DNA of 37,983 nt, taken from the NCBI GenBank assembly GCA_964352225.1, contig CAYGRM010000018.1:1-37983 (forward strand), in the 5' to 3' direction. Shown piece after piece: positions 26,403-34,568 of this stretch. A model generated the notes under the pieces. It had not been told where the DNA came from. It ran no database searches and saw only the letters and a list, made by a program, of their open reading frames with translations. Position 1 is the stretch's first letter. Each line of letters begins with the position of its first letter. The stretch is from CAJQQY01 sp964352225 (GTDB taxonomy: Bacteria; Bacteroidota; Bacteroidia; Chitinophagales; Saprospiraceae). Both the position numbers and the translations under genes were made by a program.

Positions 26403-29400
26403 CTAGACATCATAATTCAGAGTCGGCGCTAACCATTTCTCTGCTTCTTCGATTCCCATTCCTTTTCGATTAGCATAATCTTCTAACTGATCTTTTGAAA
26501 TTTGTCCCAATCCAAAATATTTTGATTCTGGATGTGCAAAATACCATCCACTCACCGCCGATGCTGGATACATCGCAAAACTCTCCGTCAATTTAATAGT
26601 CGTATTTTTTTCAGCATCTAGTAAATCAAATAATTTTGCTTTTTCAGTATGCTCAGGACAAGCTGGATAACCTGGTGCAGGGCGAATGCCTTGATATTTT
26701 TCAGAAATTAAATCTTCATTAGAAAATGATTCCTCGGTGTAAGCCCAAAACTCATTTCTCACACGTTCATGCATCCTCTCTGCAAATGCTTCTGCCAATC
26801 GATCTGCCAATGCTTTTAACAAAATGGAATTATAATCATCATGATCAGTTTCAAATTTTTCTAACCATTTCTCAATTCCAATTCCCGTGGTAACTGCAAA
26901 TGAACCAATGTAATCTGCTTTACCACTTTCTTTCGGAGCAATAAAATCAGTTAAGGAAAAATTCTTTTGGCCTGGTGCTTTTTGACGTTGTTGACGAAGA
27001 TTATTTAATGAAGTAACTAAATTCTCTCTGTTCTCATCAGAGTAAATTTCTAAGTCATCGTCATTAACTGAGTTAGCTGGAAAAAACCCAATTACTGCTT
27101 TGGCCGTTAACCATTTTTCATCAATAATTCTTCGAAGCATACTTTGTGCATCGTTGAATAATTTCTTTGACTCCTCCCCTACGAATGAATCTTCAAAAAT
27201 TTCTGGATATTTTCCACGCAACTGCCAAGTCGAAAAGAAGGGCGTCCAATCAATATATTCTGACAATTCTTCGATAGAATAATCGTCAAAAACTTTTGTT
27301 CCTAAAAAGGTAGGTTTGGGTGGATCGTAATTTTCCCAATCCAATTGTAATTTGTTTTCTCTTGCTTTTTTTAGCGTTAAATACTTTTTAGAAGACTTTC
27401 GATTGCCTCTCAATTCTCGAACTTGCTCGTATTCTTGTTTGGTATTTAAAATAAAATTATTTCGCGTATCATCATCTTGACTCAGCAGCGAACTTGCCAC
27501 CGCAACACTTCGCGAAGCATCCAAAACATGCACCGTTGTCCCTTTATATTGTGGTTCAACTTTTACCGCAGTATGGGTTTTAGATGTAGTCGCTCCACCG
27601 ATCATCAATGGAATTTTCATATTCAATCGTTGCATCTCTTTTGCCACATAAACCATCTCATCTAACGAAGGTGTAATCAATCCACTCAAGCCGATAATGT
27701 CAACATTTTCCTCTCTTGCTTTTTTCAAAATATTATCACAACTCACCATTACTCCCATGTCAATAATTTCATAATTATTACATCCAAGCACGACACCAAC
27801 GATATTTTTTCCAATATCATGCACATCACCTTTTACGGTTGCCATCAATATTTTTCCTTTAGTATTGCTATCTCCCTCTTGCTTTAATGCTTCGATAAAT
27901 GGATTCAAATGTGCTACGGCCTTTTTCATCACCCGAGCACTTTTGACTACTTGTGGTAAAAACATTTTTCCCGAACCAAATAAATCACCAACTACATTCA
28001 TCCCGTCCATCAATGGTCCTTCAATTACTTCCAAAGGATGCGCATGTTGCAATCTCGCTTCTTCGGTATCTTCAACGATAAATTCCGTAATTCCACGAAC
28101 CAAAGAATGCGTCAATCTTTCCCTTAATGGTTTTTCTCTCCAACTCAAATCTTTAACCAGCTGCTTTCCTCCACCTTTTACTCGCTCTGCATAATCAGTC
28201 AAAGCTTCCGTTGCATTTTCTGTTCGATTAAATAAAACATCTTCCACGAGTGTCAATAATTCTTTAGGAATATCAGAATACACTTCCATCATCCCGGCAT
28301 TTACAATTCCCATATCCATTCCTGCTCCAACTGCATGATATAAAAATGCAGCATGCATCGCTTCTCGAACTGCATTATTTCCTCGGAACGAAAATGAAAT
28401 ATTACTCACTCCCCCACTCACTTTTGCGCCTGGACATTCTTTTTTAATTTGTCGAGTTGCTTCGATAAAATTGATCGCATATTCATTATGCTCTTCAATC
28501 CCAGTTGCTACGGCAAAAATATTTGGATCAAAAATAATGTCCTGTGGTTTGAAGCCAACTTGGTTGACTAAAATATTATAAGCTCTTTTACAAATCTCTA
28601 CTTTTCGCTCAATCGTATCTGCTTGACCTTCTTCATCAAACGCCATCACAACTGCCGCAGCTCCATATCTTCTAACAATTTTTGCCTGTCTAATAAACTG
28701 CTCCTCCCCTTCTTTCATCGAAATAGAATTCACTATACATTTTCCTTGTACACATTTTAAACCTGCTTCGATCACTTCAAATTTAGAAGAATCTATCATG
28801 ATCGGTAATTTGGAAATATCTGGTTCGGAAGCAATCAAATTTAAAAAAGTCACCATCGCTTCTTTCGAATCTAACAGACCTTCATCCATATTTACATCGA
28901 TGATCTGTGCACCACCTTCTACTTGTTGTTGCGCCACACTCAATGCTTCGGCATAGTCCCCTGATTTTACTAATCGAGCGAATTTTCGAGAACCCGTTAC
29001 ATTCGTTCGTTCACCAATATTAACAAAATTCGTCTCAGGTCGAATTACCAATGGTTCCAATCCACTCAATTGAGTGTAACCTGGAAGCGTTGGAATCTTT
29101 CTTGGTGGAATTCCTTTCACCCCTTCCGCCATGGCACGAATATGATCAGGTGTCGTTCCACAACATCCACCTATTATATTGACAAAATTACTAGTCGCAA
29201 AATCACGAATATATTGCTGCATTTCCTCCGCACTTTGATCGTATTCTCCAAATTCGTTGGGCAAACCAGCATTTGGATAAGCACTCACAAAACAGTTCGC
29301 CACCTTCGAAAGCGTTTGAATATGTGGTCGCATTTCAGGAGCTCCCAATGCGCAATTAAATCCAACACTAAACAAATCCAAATGACTTACTGAAATCCAA

Positions 29401-30080
29401 AACGCCTCTGCCGTTTGTCCCGAAAGTGTCCGCCCACTCGCATCCGTAATTGTTCCCGAAATCATAATGGGCAACTTCTCCCCTCTTTCGTCAAATAATT
29501 GATCGATAGCATAAAGTGCCGCTTTCGCATTCAAAGTATCGAAAATCGTTTCTACTAAGAGTAGATCCACTCCTCCATCCATTAGACCTCTCGCTTGCTC
29601 ATAGTAAGCATCTTTCAATTGGTCAAAAGTTACCGCTCGATAACCTGGATTATTAACATCCGGTGAAAGTGAAGCAGTCCGATTCGTTGGTCCAAAAGCA
29701 CCTGCTACGAAACGTGGTTTCTTAGGAGTTTTTTCAGTATAAAAATCAGCTGCTCGTCGGGCTGCTTTCGCAGATTCCAAATTCATTTCATAGGCCAAAT
29801 CTTCCATCTCATAATCTGCCTGTGCAATCGAAGTTGCACTAAACGTATTCGTCTCAATGATGTCCGAACCTGCTTCCAAATATGCTTTATGAATTGCTTC
29901 AATCACATCAGGACGAGTGATTGACAGGAGGTCATTATTCCCTTTAATATCTAAGTGAAAATCAGCGAAGCGTTCCCCTCGGTAATCTTTCTCCTCCAAT
30001 TGGTATTCCTGAATCATCGTCCCCATGGCACCATCCAATACAAGAATCCTCTCTTTCGCTATCTTATGAATGTTTTTCAT
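26403..30080 (-). CDS. metH: Cobalamin-dependent methionine synthase
   Basis: This is a full-length 1225-residue MetH with all four modules. The homocysteine domain (1 to about 325) has the zinc cysteines C243, C306 and C307 (FNCALG, GGCCGTT). The pterin domain (about 345-620) has NIGERTNVTGSRKFARL. The B12 domain has VKGDVHDIGKNIVGVVLG, whose His is the lower cobalt ligand, near residue 750. The AdoMet reactivation domain at the end contains RPAPGYPACPEHTEK. It methylates homocysteine with methyltetrahydrofolate in the cytosol. It is transcribed toward the polysaccharide operon but separated from it by 209 bases. A core metabolic gene so near a plasmid-type origin is notable. Confidence 0.97.
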   Translation of the reverse strand: MKNIHKIAKERILVLDGAMGTMIQEYQLEEKDYRGERFADFHLDIKGNNDLLSITRPDVIEAIHKAYLEAGSDIIETNTFSATSIAQADYEMEDLAYEMNLESAKAARRAADFYTEKTPKKPRFVAGAFGPTNRTASLSPDVNNPGYRAVTFDQLKDAYYEQARGLMDGGVDLLLVETIFDTLNAKAALYAIDQLFDERGEKLPIMISGTITDASGRTLSGQTAEAFWISVSHLDLFSVGFNCALGAPEMRPHIQTLSKVANCFVSAYPNAGLPNEFGEYDQSAEEMQQYIRDFATSNFVNIIGGCCGTTPDHIRAMAEGVKGIPPRKIPTLPGYTQLSGLEPLVIRPETNFVNIGERTNVTGSRKFARLVKSGDYAEALSVAQQQVEGGAQIIDVNMDEGLLDSKEAMVTFLNLIASEPDISKLPIMIDSSKFEVIEAGLKCVQGKCIVNSISMKEGEEQFIRQAKIVRRYGAAAVVMAFDEEGQADTIERKVEICKRAYNILVNQVGFKPQDIIFDPNIFAVATGIEEHNEYAINFIEATRQIKKECPGAKVSGGVSNISFSFRGNNAVREAMHAAFLYHAVGAGMDMGIVNAGMMEVYSDIPKELLTLVEDVLFNRTENATEALTDYAERVKGGGKQLVKDLSWREKPLRERLTHSLVRGITEFIVEDTEEARLQHAHPLEVIEGPLMDGMNVVGDLFGSGKMFLPQVVKSARVMKKAVAHLNPFIEALKQEGDSNTKGKILMATVKGDVHDIGKNIVGVVLGCNNYEIIDMGVMVSCDNILKKAREENVDIIGLSGLITPSLDEMVYVAKEMQRLNMKIPLMIGGATTSKTHTAVKVEPQYKGTTVHVLDASRSVAVASSLLSQDDDTRNNFILNTKQEYEQVRELRGNRKSSKKYLTLKKARENKLQLDWENYDPPKPTFLGTKVFDDYSIEELSEYIDWTPFFSTWQLRGKYPEIFEDSFVGEESKKLFNDAQSMLRRIIDEKWLTAKAVIGFFPANSVNDDDLEIYSDENRENLVTSLNNLRQQRQKAPGQKNFSLTDFIAPKESGKADYIGSFAVTTGIGIEKWLEKFETDHDDYNSILLKALADRLAEAFAERMHERVRNEFWAYTEESFSNEDLISEKYQGIRPAPGYPACPEHTEKAKLFDLLDAEKNTTIKLTESFAMYPASAVSGWYFAHPESKYFGLGQISKDQLEDYANRKGMGIEEAEKWLAPTLNYDV

Positions 30081-30146
30081 ATATCAACCGTTAATGTTTA
30101 GTGTTCTTAAAAATTCGTTTTGGAAGAACATAAGTTTTGGAAAGGG

Positions 30147-30182
30147 CAAAAATAAGAAGTTTGAGTAAAATTTAGGCGCAAA
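30147..30182 (-). promoter_or_regulatory. Candidate Bacteroidota promoter for metH
   Basis: On the minus strand TATTTTTG (30154-30147) fits the -7 consensus TAnnTTTG, with TTTG at 30182-30179 as a possible -33 element, 24 bases away (slightly long). It would give a leader of about 60 bases before the metH ATG. No riboswitch structure was recognised in the leader. Confidence 0.45.
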
Positions 30183-30289
30183 ACCCTTTATTTAGTCTTG
30201 TAAAACTTACTTGTTTTTACCTTAATACCGACAGTTAACAGTATTTTATTTTAAAAGTTTGGCTAAAACCATGAAGAGGATTTTATCTA

Positions 30290-32053
30290 TTAAAAATCCA
30301 TCCTCGTTTTTCCAATATTCATTCTAAATCCTCCTCCAATATAATTGGTAGCATTGTCGAGTGCATCATTATCACTATCCATTTTTCGATAAAAGAAATG
30401 GGCGTCGATGTACATATTATGATAGATTTGGTAACTCGCATCGAGACCGATAATGATGGTATTTGTGCCGACGCCTTGACCAATTTCATTGTCAAAATCT
30501 TGTACTCTTGATTGGTAGGATAACAAGACACTTTTTCCCCAGTTTTCCGTTGCGGTATCTTCCCCATAATTCATCAAAAACATTCTTCCATCAAATACCA
30601 ATTTATGGAATGGTTGATAGCGCAATTTCAAAATAGTTTCTGTAAAGTTGGCTCCTAAAGGATGAGCTAATGGCTGATTAAAATGCGAATAACTCGCCGC
30701 ACTATCTCGATGTGAATAGGTATATGGTCTTGCTACGTTAAACTCAACTTGTGCATCCAGGTGATCTATTCCAAAAACGTCAATATATTTTAACCCTGCT
30801 TGAAGCGCAATTTTATTGGCCCACCAGCCTCGCCTTTCCACAAACAATTCATTGAAAACTAACTCGTCCAACATCAATTGACCATACAATTGGAATCGCT
30901 TAAATAAATTCCATTTAGCATTGGCACCTATCAAAACATTATCAGGACTACCAATCGCACCTTCGACAGTTCGATAAAAAATCAACGGATTCAGGTATTG
31001 AAATTCAAAATTATTATTCCGATTAAACATAACTGCCTCATAAAGGCCAACAGTCATATTAGAGGTGATATTAAAATTAAGATAATGTGCTGCCATATAT
31101 TTTTTTGGCAAGAGTGGATCTTGTCTTGGGCCAACTGTGCTGATTGGCGACAACTCCGCAAAAATATTTTGATAATGAAATTTCCAAACTCTGGTATTAA
31201 ATTTCAAATACAAATAATTATTCGCAAAGTCGGACAATAGCAAGGACCGTTCGCCCTCCCCTATTTTATTTTTTCCATAACCAAATTGTACTCCCACATG
31301 CTTAGTCACATTAAAACCAAGATAACTTTCTGAGTTCAAATAATCATAACCATTCGTAATATCAAAAATGGTACTTTTATACGTCTTGTAAAAACCTTGG
31401 CTTGGAATCGCTTGATCTTGCTGAATTCGTCGATTGACATAACTTGGAAATCGCGCTTGCGACTCTACAATATTCGAATAAAAAAAGATTCGATCATCAA
31501 TTCCCCCTCGCACTTCAATCCCTCTTCGATTCAAAAAAACTAATTCAGGATCTTCCGAATCTTGCCCCATTTTAAAATCAATCATAGGATTAATTTTGAG
31601 ATGAAAATGTTTGGTGTGTGCTTCGTAAAAATTAGCAGGTGTTCGGTAAAAATATTTTAATATTGGTTTTTCTCTAGCAAAGTATCGTTTCTCCGTTCTA
31701 CTCATTTTGTCAATCGACTCCTCCCCTTCTTTTGGTCCAACCAAAGTCGTCGGAAATTCTGTCAATCCCAACCACTCATTATTATCTCGAAAAATGTAAT
31801 TCAAATCCTTTATATCCAAAATCGACAAATCATCAAACGTGGTATCCACTCGCATCGCATAATCTGCCACATCTCTTCGCAAATAATACTTGAGCGAGGA
31901 ATGAAAAGGGGTGGGAATTCCTGTTTTAATTTCCAAACGGTCCATGGTATGATATGCATCATTTCCAAAAGGGACAATTGTTCCTTGCGCTTGCACACAT
32001 ATGTATATGGGAAGGAAAAATAGAATTAGGGAAATTCTAAATAATTGAATCAT
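30290..32053 (-). CDS. Wzi/RemB-like outer-membrane beta-barrel (capsule assembly family)
   Basis: This 587-residue protein begins with a signal peptide (MIQLFRISLILFFLPIYICVQAQG). The first 170 residues look like a periplasmic helical part and the rest is rich in alternating amphipathic strands with aromatic caps, ending GGGFRMNIGKTRMDF with a C-terminal aromatic. This matches the capsule assembly protein Wzi family as found in Bacteroidota, which includes the gliding-related RemB. Wzi binds exported capsule at the cell surface, so it may serve the polysaccharide locus from its own promoter. An adhesion or gliding role is an alternative. Confidence 0.75.
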   Translation of the reverse strand: MIQLFRISLILFFLPIYICVQAQGTIVPFGNDAYHTMDRLEIKTGIPTPFHSSLKYYLRRDVADYAMRVDTTFDDLSILDIKDLNYIFRDNNEWLGLTEFPTTLVGPKEGEESIDKMSRTEKRYFAREKPILKYFYRTPANFYEAHTKHFHLKINPMIDFKMGQDSEDPELVFLNRRGIEVRGGIDDRIFFYSNIVESQARFPSYVNRRIQQDQAIPSQGFYKTYKSTIFDITNGYDYLNSESYLGFNVTKHVGVQFGYGKNKIGEGERSLLLSDFANNYLYLKFNTRVWKFHYQNIFAELSPISTVGPRQDPLLPKKYMAAHYLNFNITSNMTVGLYEAVMFNRNNNFEFQYLNPLIFYRTVEGAIGSPDNVLIGANAKWNLFKRFQLYGQLMLDELVFNELFVERRGWWANKIALQAGLKYIDVFGIDHLDAQVEFNVARPYTYSHRDSAASYSHFNQPLAHPLGANFTETILKLRYQPFHKLVFDGRMFLMNYGEDTATENWGKSVLLSYQSRVQDFDNEIGQGVGTNTIIIGLDASYQIYHNMYIDAHFFYRKMDSDNDALDNATNYIGGGFRMNIGKTRMDF

Positions 32054-32090
32054 TTATTATTGAAGTTAGATCGATTGTTAAAATATTCAG

Positions 32091-32123
32091 CAAAGGTACA
32101 TACGCTCCTACCCCTTTTTCAAA
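32091..32123 (-). promoter_or_regulatory. Bacteroidota-type promoter for the Wzi-like gene
   Basis: On the minus strand TACCTTTG (32098-32091) is an exact TAnnTTTG -7 element, and TTTG at 32123-32120 lies 21 bases upstream as the -33 element. The Wzi-like ATG is 38 bases after the -7 box. The -33 element falls inside the last codons of the ribbon-helix-helix gene, so the barrel gene is probably transcribed separately from parA. Confidence 0.6.
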
Positions 32124-32509
32124 TCCTTTTCTATCAATTTCAAGACATAATCTCGCATACTCATTCGAGTTTGAATAGATTTGATTTTGAGTTGAAGGTG
32201 TATTTCTTCAGGTGTGTCGATGGTCATTCTAACCATTCTTCCTTTTTCAGCTGGTGCTTCTTTTTTAGGAGCAGTTTTGGGTTTTGCTTTTGGCTTTGGT
32301 GATACTTCTTCTGCTTGCTGTTCAACTTCACTTATTGGAGAAGTTTCCTCTTTTTCTGTTTTTTCACCATGAATTTCATCCACCTTCGATTTTACTTCCT
32401 CTGGATCTTTTACTGTTTTTTTCAAAGGAATCTTAGGAGCTAATTTTACTTCTTCCTCTTTGCTATTTTTCTTTAATGTCGAACTGATATTGAATTTTTT
32501 CTTTGCCAT
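32108..32509 (-). CDS. Ribbon-helix-helix partner of ParA with long disordered tail
   Basis: Of 133 residues, the first 88 or so are low-complexity Lys/Glu/Pro (SPKPKAKPKTAPKKEAPAEK) and are probably disordered. The last 45 (GRMVRMTIDTPEEIHLQLKIKSIQTRMSMRDYVLKLIEKD) form one beta strand and two helices of the MetJ/Arc ribbon-helix-helix type. It begins 43 bases after the ParA stop. In type Ib partition systems a small ParF ATPase is followed by an RHH protein (ParG) whose flexible tail stimulates ATP hydrolysis and whose RHH binds the centromere. The gene fits that role, though its tail is much longer than that of ParG. The centromere would be the repeats upstream of parA. Confidence 0.78.
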   Translation of the reverse strand: MAKKKFNISSTLKKNSKEEEVKLAPKIPLKKTVKDPEEVKSKVDEIHGEKTEKEETSPISEVEQQAEEVSPKPKAKPKTAPKKEAPAEKGRMVRMTIDTPEEIHLQLKIKSIQTRMSMRDYVLKLIEKDLKKG

Positions 32510-32552
32510 TTTTCGAAATTTTTCTAATTAAAAAATAATAAACACCTCTCCC

Positions 32553-33188
32553 CTATTTTGATATAATTTTCAAAACTTCATTCGCCAACGCAGTTGCTTC
32601 TTTTTTTGCTTTCGCATCTTTGTATTCATACACGCCCATTCCCATCACAACCGCCTCTTCGTAAGCAATTCGATGACGAAGGGTTGACTTTAAGGTGTCA
32701 ATTTCCAACTCTGCCAATGCTTCTTTGATACTCTGATTAAGACTGACTCTGGAGTTAAATTCATTGAGTACGAAAAATGCTTTGACATCTTCCTTCAATG
32801 CTTTCGCTTGATCGTATTTCTCAATAAATTTTTCAGTCGCCCAAATATCCAAACCACTTGGTCGAATTGGAATCAAAACTACATCTCCTAAAATAATAAT
32901 GGTACTCACCAATTTGGACAATGATGGCGTTCCGTCAATGATTACGATATCATAATCTTTTTCGAGTTGTTTAATATTTTTTCTCAAGGCATCACTTGTT
33001 CCAATTCCCATGACGGTAATATGTGGGTATTCTTCATCTCGAATACCGGACCAATGGACCGAACTTGCATTCGTATCTGTATCGACAATGGCTACTTTGT
33101 ACCCCATGTGAGCAAAACAAACGGCTAAGTTTTGTGAAATGGTGGACTTCCCTACTCCACCTTTAAGACTCGTAACTGAAATTATCAT
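32553..33188 (-). CDS. parA: ParA-family partition ATPase (ParF-like)
   Basis: The chosen ATG at 33188 gives a 211-residue protein starting MIISVTSLKGGVGKSTISQNLA, with the deviant Walker A motif at the extreme N-terminus as in ParF-type ATPases. The frame extends to a GTG at 33227, but a promoter candidate places transcription start close to that codon. Other motifs are VDTDTNASSVHWSG (Walker A') and VIIDGTPSLSKLV (Walker B). ParA forms an ATP-dependent gradient on the nucleoid that moves bound centromere complexes. No N-terminal DNA-binding domain is present, consistent with the RHH partner doing repression. It is divergent from rep across the iteron region. Confidence 0.92.
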   Translation of the reverse strand: MIISVTSLKGGVGKSTISQNLAVCFAHMGYKVAIVDTDTNASSVHWSGIRDEEYPHITVMGIGTSDALRKNIKQLEKDYDIVIIDGTPSLSKLVSTIIILGDVVLIPIRPSGLDIWATEKFIEKYDQAKALKEDVKAFFVLNEFNSRVSLNQSIKEALAELEIDTLKSTLRHRIAYEEAVVMGMGVYEYKDAKAKKEATALANEVLKIISK

Positions 33189-33234
33189 TAGTGTTTCATT
33201 TTTTAAAATACTGAAATAAGTTTTCACAGAAATA

Positions 33235-33264
33235 CGAAGATACGCTTTTCCGTGAAAACTGCAA
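33235..33264 (-). promoter_or_regulatory. Candidate parA promoter within the repeat region
   Basis: On the minus strand TATCTTCG (33242-33235) is one base off TAnnTTTG, and TTG at 33264-33262 is 19 bases upstream. Transcription would start near 33229, giving about a 40-base leader to the ATG at 33188. The boxes touch an inverted iteron-like unit (33241-33259), so proteins bound to the repeats could repress parA. Confidence 0.45.
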
Positions 33265-33506
33265 TACGATTTTACAGAAAAGCGTAGAATCGCATCATCG
33301 TAAATACTTATTTGCAGAAATACGCCAATAAGTAAACACGATTTACCGTAAAAACGATTTTACTTAAATATGTTTCTACGCTTTTACTGATTGTCGTGAA
33401 TACTTAAAAACTTATTAGCGTAAATACTTATTTCAGTAAATACTTTTCTACGCTTTTCCGTAAAATCGTTAATAAGTAAATACGATTCTACGCTTTTCTG
33501 TAAATA
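33241..33506. repeat. Left repeat cluster: inverted iteron cores and CGTAAATACTTATTT units (candidate centromere)
   Basis: Two kinds of unit alternate here. Iteron cores in inverted orientation occur at 33374-33389, 33446-33462 and 33486-33506 (TTCTACGCTTTT followed by mCTG/CCG and TAAA-like tails), and at 33241-33259 (TACGCTTTTCCGTGAAAAC). One in direct orientation lies at 33275-33289 (CAGAAAAGCGTAGAA). A second unit, CGTAAATACTTATTT, is exact at 33299-33313 and 33419-33433. The position directly upstream of parA is where type Ib centromeres lie; the shared AGCGTA core also links it to the replication iterons. Confidence 0.7.
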
Positions 33507-33599
33507 ATGAAAGTAGAGTAGGGGCATAGGTTTCCCAAACCTTAGAGGTATTAAAATTTACAAACCAAGAAAATGTAGGATGAGTATTTGAAAAACAGA

Positions 33600-33618
33600 A
33601 AAGCGTAGAAATACATCA
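33600..33618 (+). repeat. Isolated canonical iteron left of the assembly gap
   Basis: AAAGCGTAGAAATACATCA is identical to the array copy at 34413-34431 and has the same orientation. It lies on the other side of the N run from the main array, which supports the scaffold join. The rest of 33507-33750 shows no gene; a further core (GTAAAAGCGTATTTACTG, about 33698-33715) is the only other repeat-like element seen. Confidence 0.8.
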
Positions 33619-33750
33619 CCACCGCTTTAAATTCCTAGTGTTTACTGGGATTTTTAATATCTTTCAAAAAAGCAGAAATCCTCATTTACTGGTTATCGTA
33701 AAAGCGTATTTACTGAAATACGGAAGATTTTAAATGCCTTGATCTTAAGC

Positions 33751-33760
33751 NNNNNNNNNN
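33751..33760. other. Assembly gap (10 N)
   Basis: Ten undetermined bases mark a scaffold join of unknown true length. It falls in the repeat-rich origin region, where short-read assembly often breaks, so iterons may be missing here. Confidence 0.99.
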
Positions 33761-34020
33761 TTTATTTTTCAATCTTTACCGTTGATAAAAATCTAAGTTT
33801 AAATTAATTGGATGGCTTAAAATCAATTTTAAAATCAATTTTGAAGCACATTTTTGCTGTTAGAAATGAAAACTGCAAAGTTTTCCTAAAAAGAGGGTTT
33901 AGATAAAAAATAGAGGAATATATTTTGGGGAGAAAAGAAAAAAAGTTTTTGAAAAAAACACCTGATCGTTTATTTAGGTTTTTTTATATTCTTTCTCCTA
34001 ATCTTTTAATCTTTAATCTT
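33761..34020. other. AT-rich non-coding stretch, candidate DNA-unwinding element
   Basis: This 260-base stretch between the gap and the iterons is very AT-rich and has no plausible gene. It includes a perfect tandem 12-bp repeat AAAATCAATTTT at 33819-33830 and 33831-33842. Iteron origins usually carry such an AT-rich melting region beside the Rep sites. No perfect DnaA box (TTATCCACA) was seen. Confidence 0.45.
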
Positions 34021-34063
34021 TAGAGCGGCTGTAAGCCTTGTAGAATAAGGGTTTTTTAAAGCA

Positions 34064-34490
34064 AAAGCGTAGGAAAACCTCAAATAAGAGTAGACTTACA
34101 TCAGTAAAGCGTAGATTTTCATCAACGAAAAGCGTAGAGATGCATCATTTGAAACGTAGGGTTACATCATCAAAGCGTAGGGATTAATTTTAAAGCGTAG
34201 AGATACATCAAAAACGTAGGAATACATCAAGGTATTCTGAAAACCTTAGGTTTACTAACATTTTCAAGGCTAAAATCGGTCTAATTGGTTAAAAACGTAG
34301 GAATACATCAACGAAAAGCGTAGAAATACATCGTAAACCGTAGAGGTACATCTTGTTAAAGCGTAGAGATACATCATAAACCGTAAAAATTATCAAAAGC
34401 GCTATTTTCAAAAAAGCGTAGAAATACATCAAAAACAGTAGGTTTCCATCAATCAAGGCATTTTTTTTCAAGAAAGCGTAAAATATATTA
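34064..34490 (+). repeat. Iteron array upstream of rep (about 16 direct copies)
   Basis: Direct copies of a 19-bp unit, consensus AAAGCGTAGAGATACATCA, start at 34064, 34086, 34106, 34129, 34151, 34172, 34192, 34211, 34292, 34315, 34335, 34358, 34378, 34413, 34433 and 34473, usually 19-23 bases apart (about two helical turns). The copies at 34192 and 34358 are identical, as are those at 34211 and 34292. A degenerate unit lies at 34241-34259 inside the break between the two blocks. An inverted core (TTACGCTTTTGATTC) follows at about 34499. This is the expected binding array for the adjacent Rep protein, so 33761-34560 is the probable origin. Confidence 0.88.
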
Positions 34491-34568
34491 GCAATAGTTA
34501 CGCTTTTGATTCTTCTTTGCAATGCGATTTAAGTTCCTTTTATTGAAACACTTTTAAATCCATTCACA

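Noticed and set aside
30081..30289. Cobalamin or SAM riboswitch before metH
   Set aside because: No B12-box-like conserved bases or convincing stems were found, and the predicted leader is only about 60 bases.
33189..33227. GTG start extending parA by 13 residues
   Set aside because: The conserved ParF-like start is the ATG at 33188, and the promoter candidate puts the transcript start almost at the GTG.
34064..34490. CRISPR-like array
   Set aside because: Units are 19 bp with only 0-4 bases between most copies and no unique 30-bp spacers; no cas genes are near. They are iterons.
34289..34522. 77-residue minus-strand open frame in the iteron region
   Set aside because: Its sequence is a translation of the repeats, with repetitive Tyr/Phe/Ala patterns and no family resemblance.
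33189..34568. DnaA boxes at the candidate origin
   Set aside because: No exact TTATCCACA was seen on either strand by eye; only weak partial matches, which are not reported as sites.
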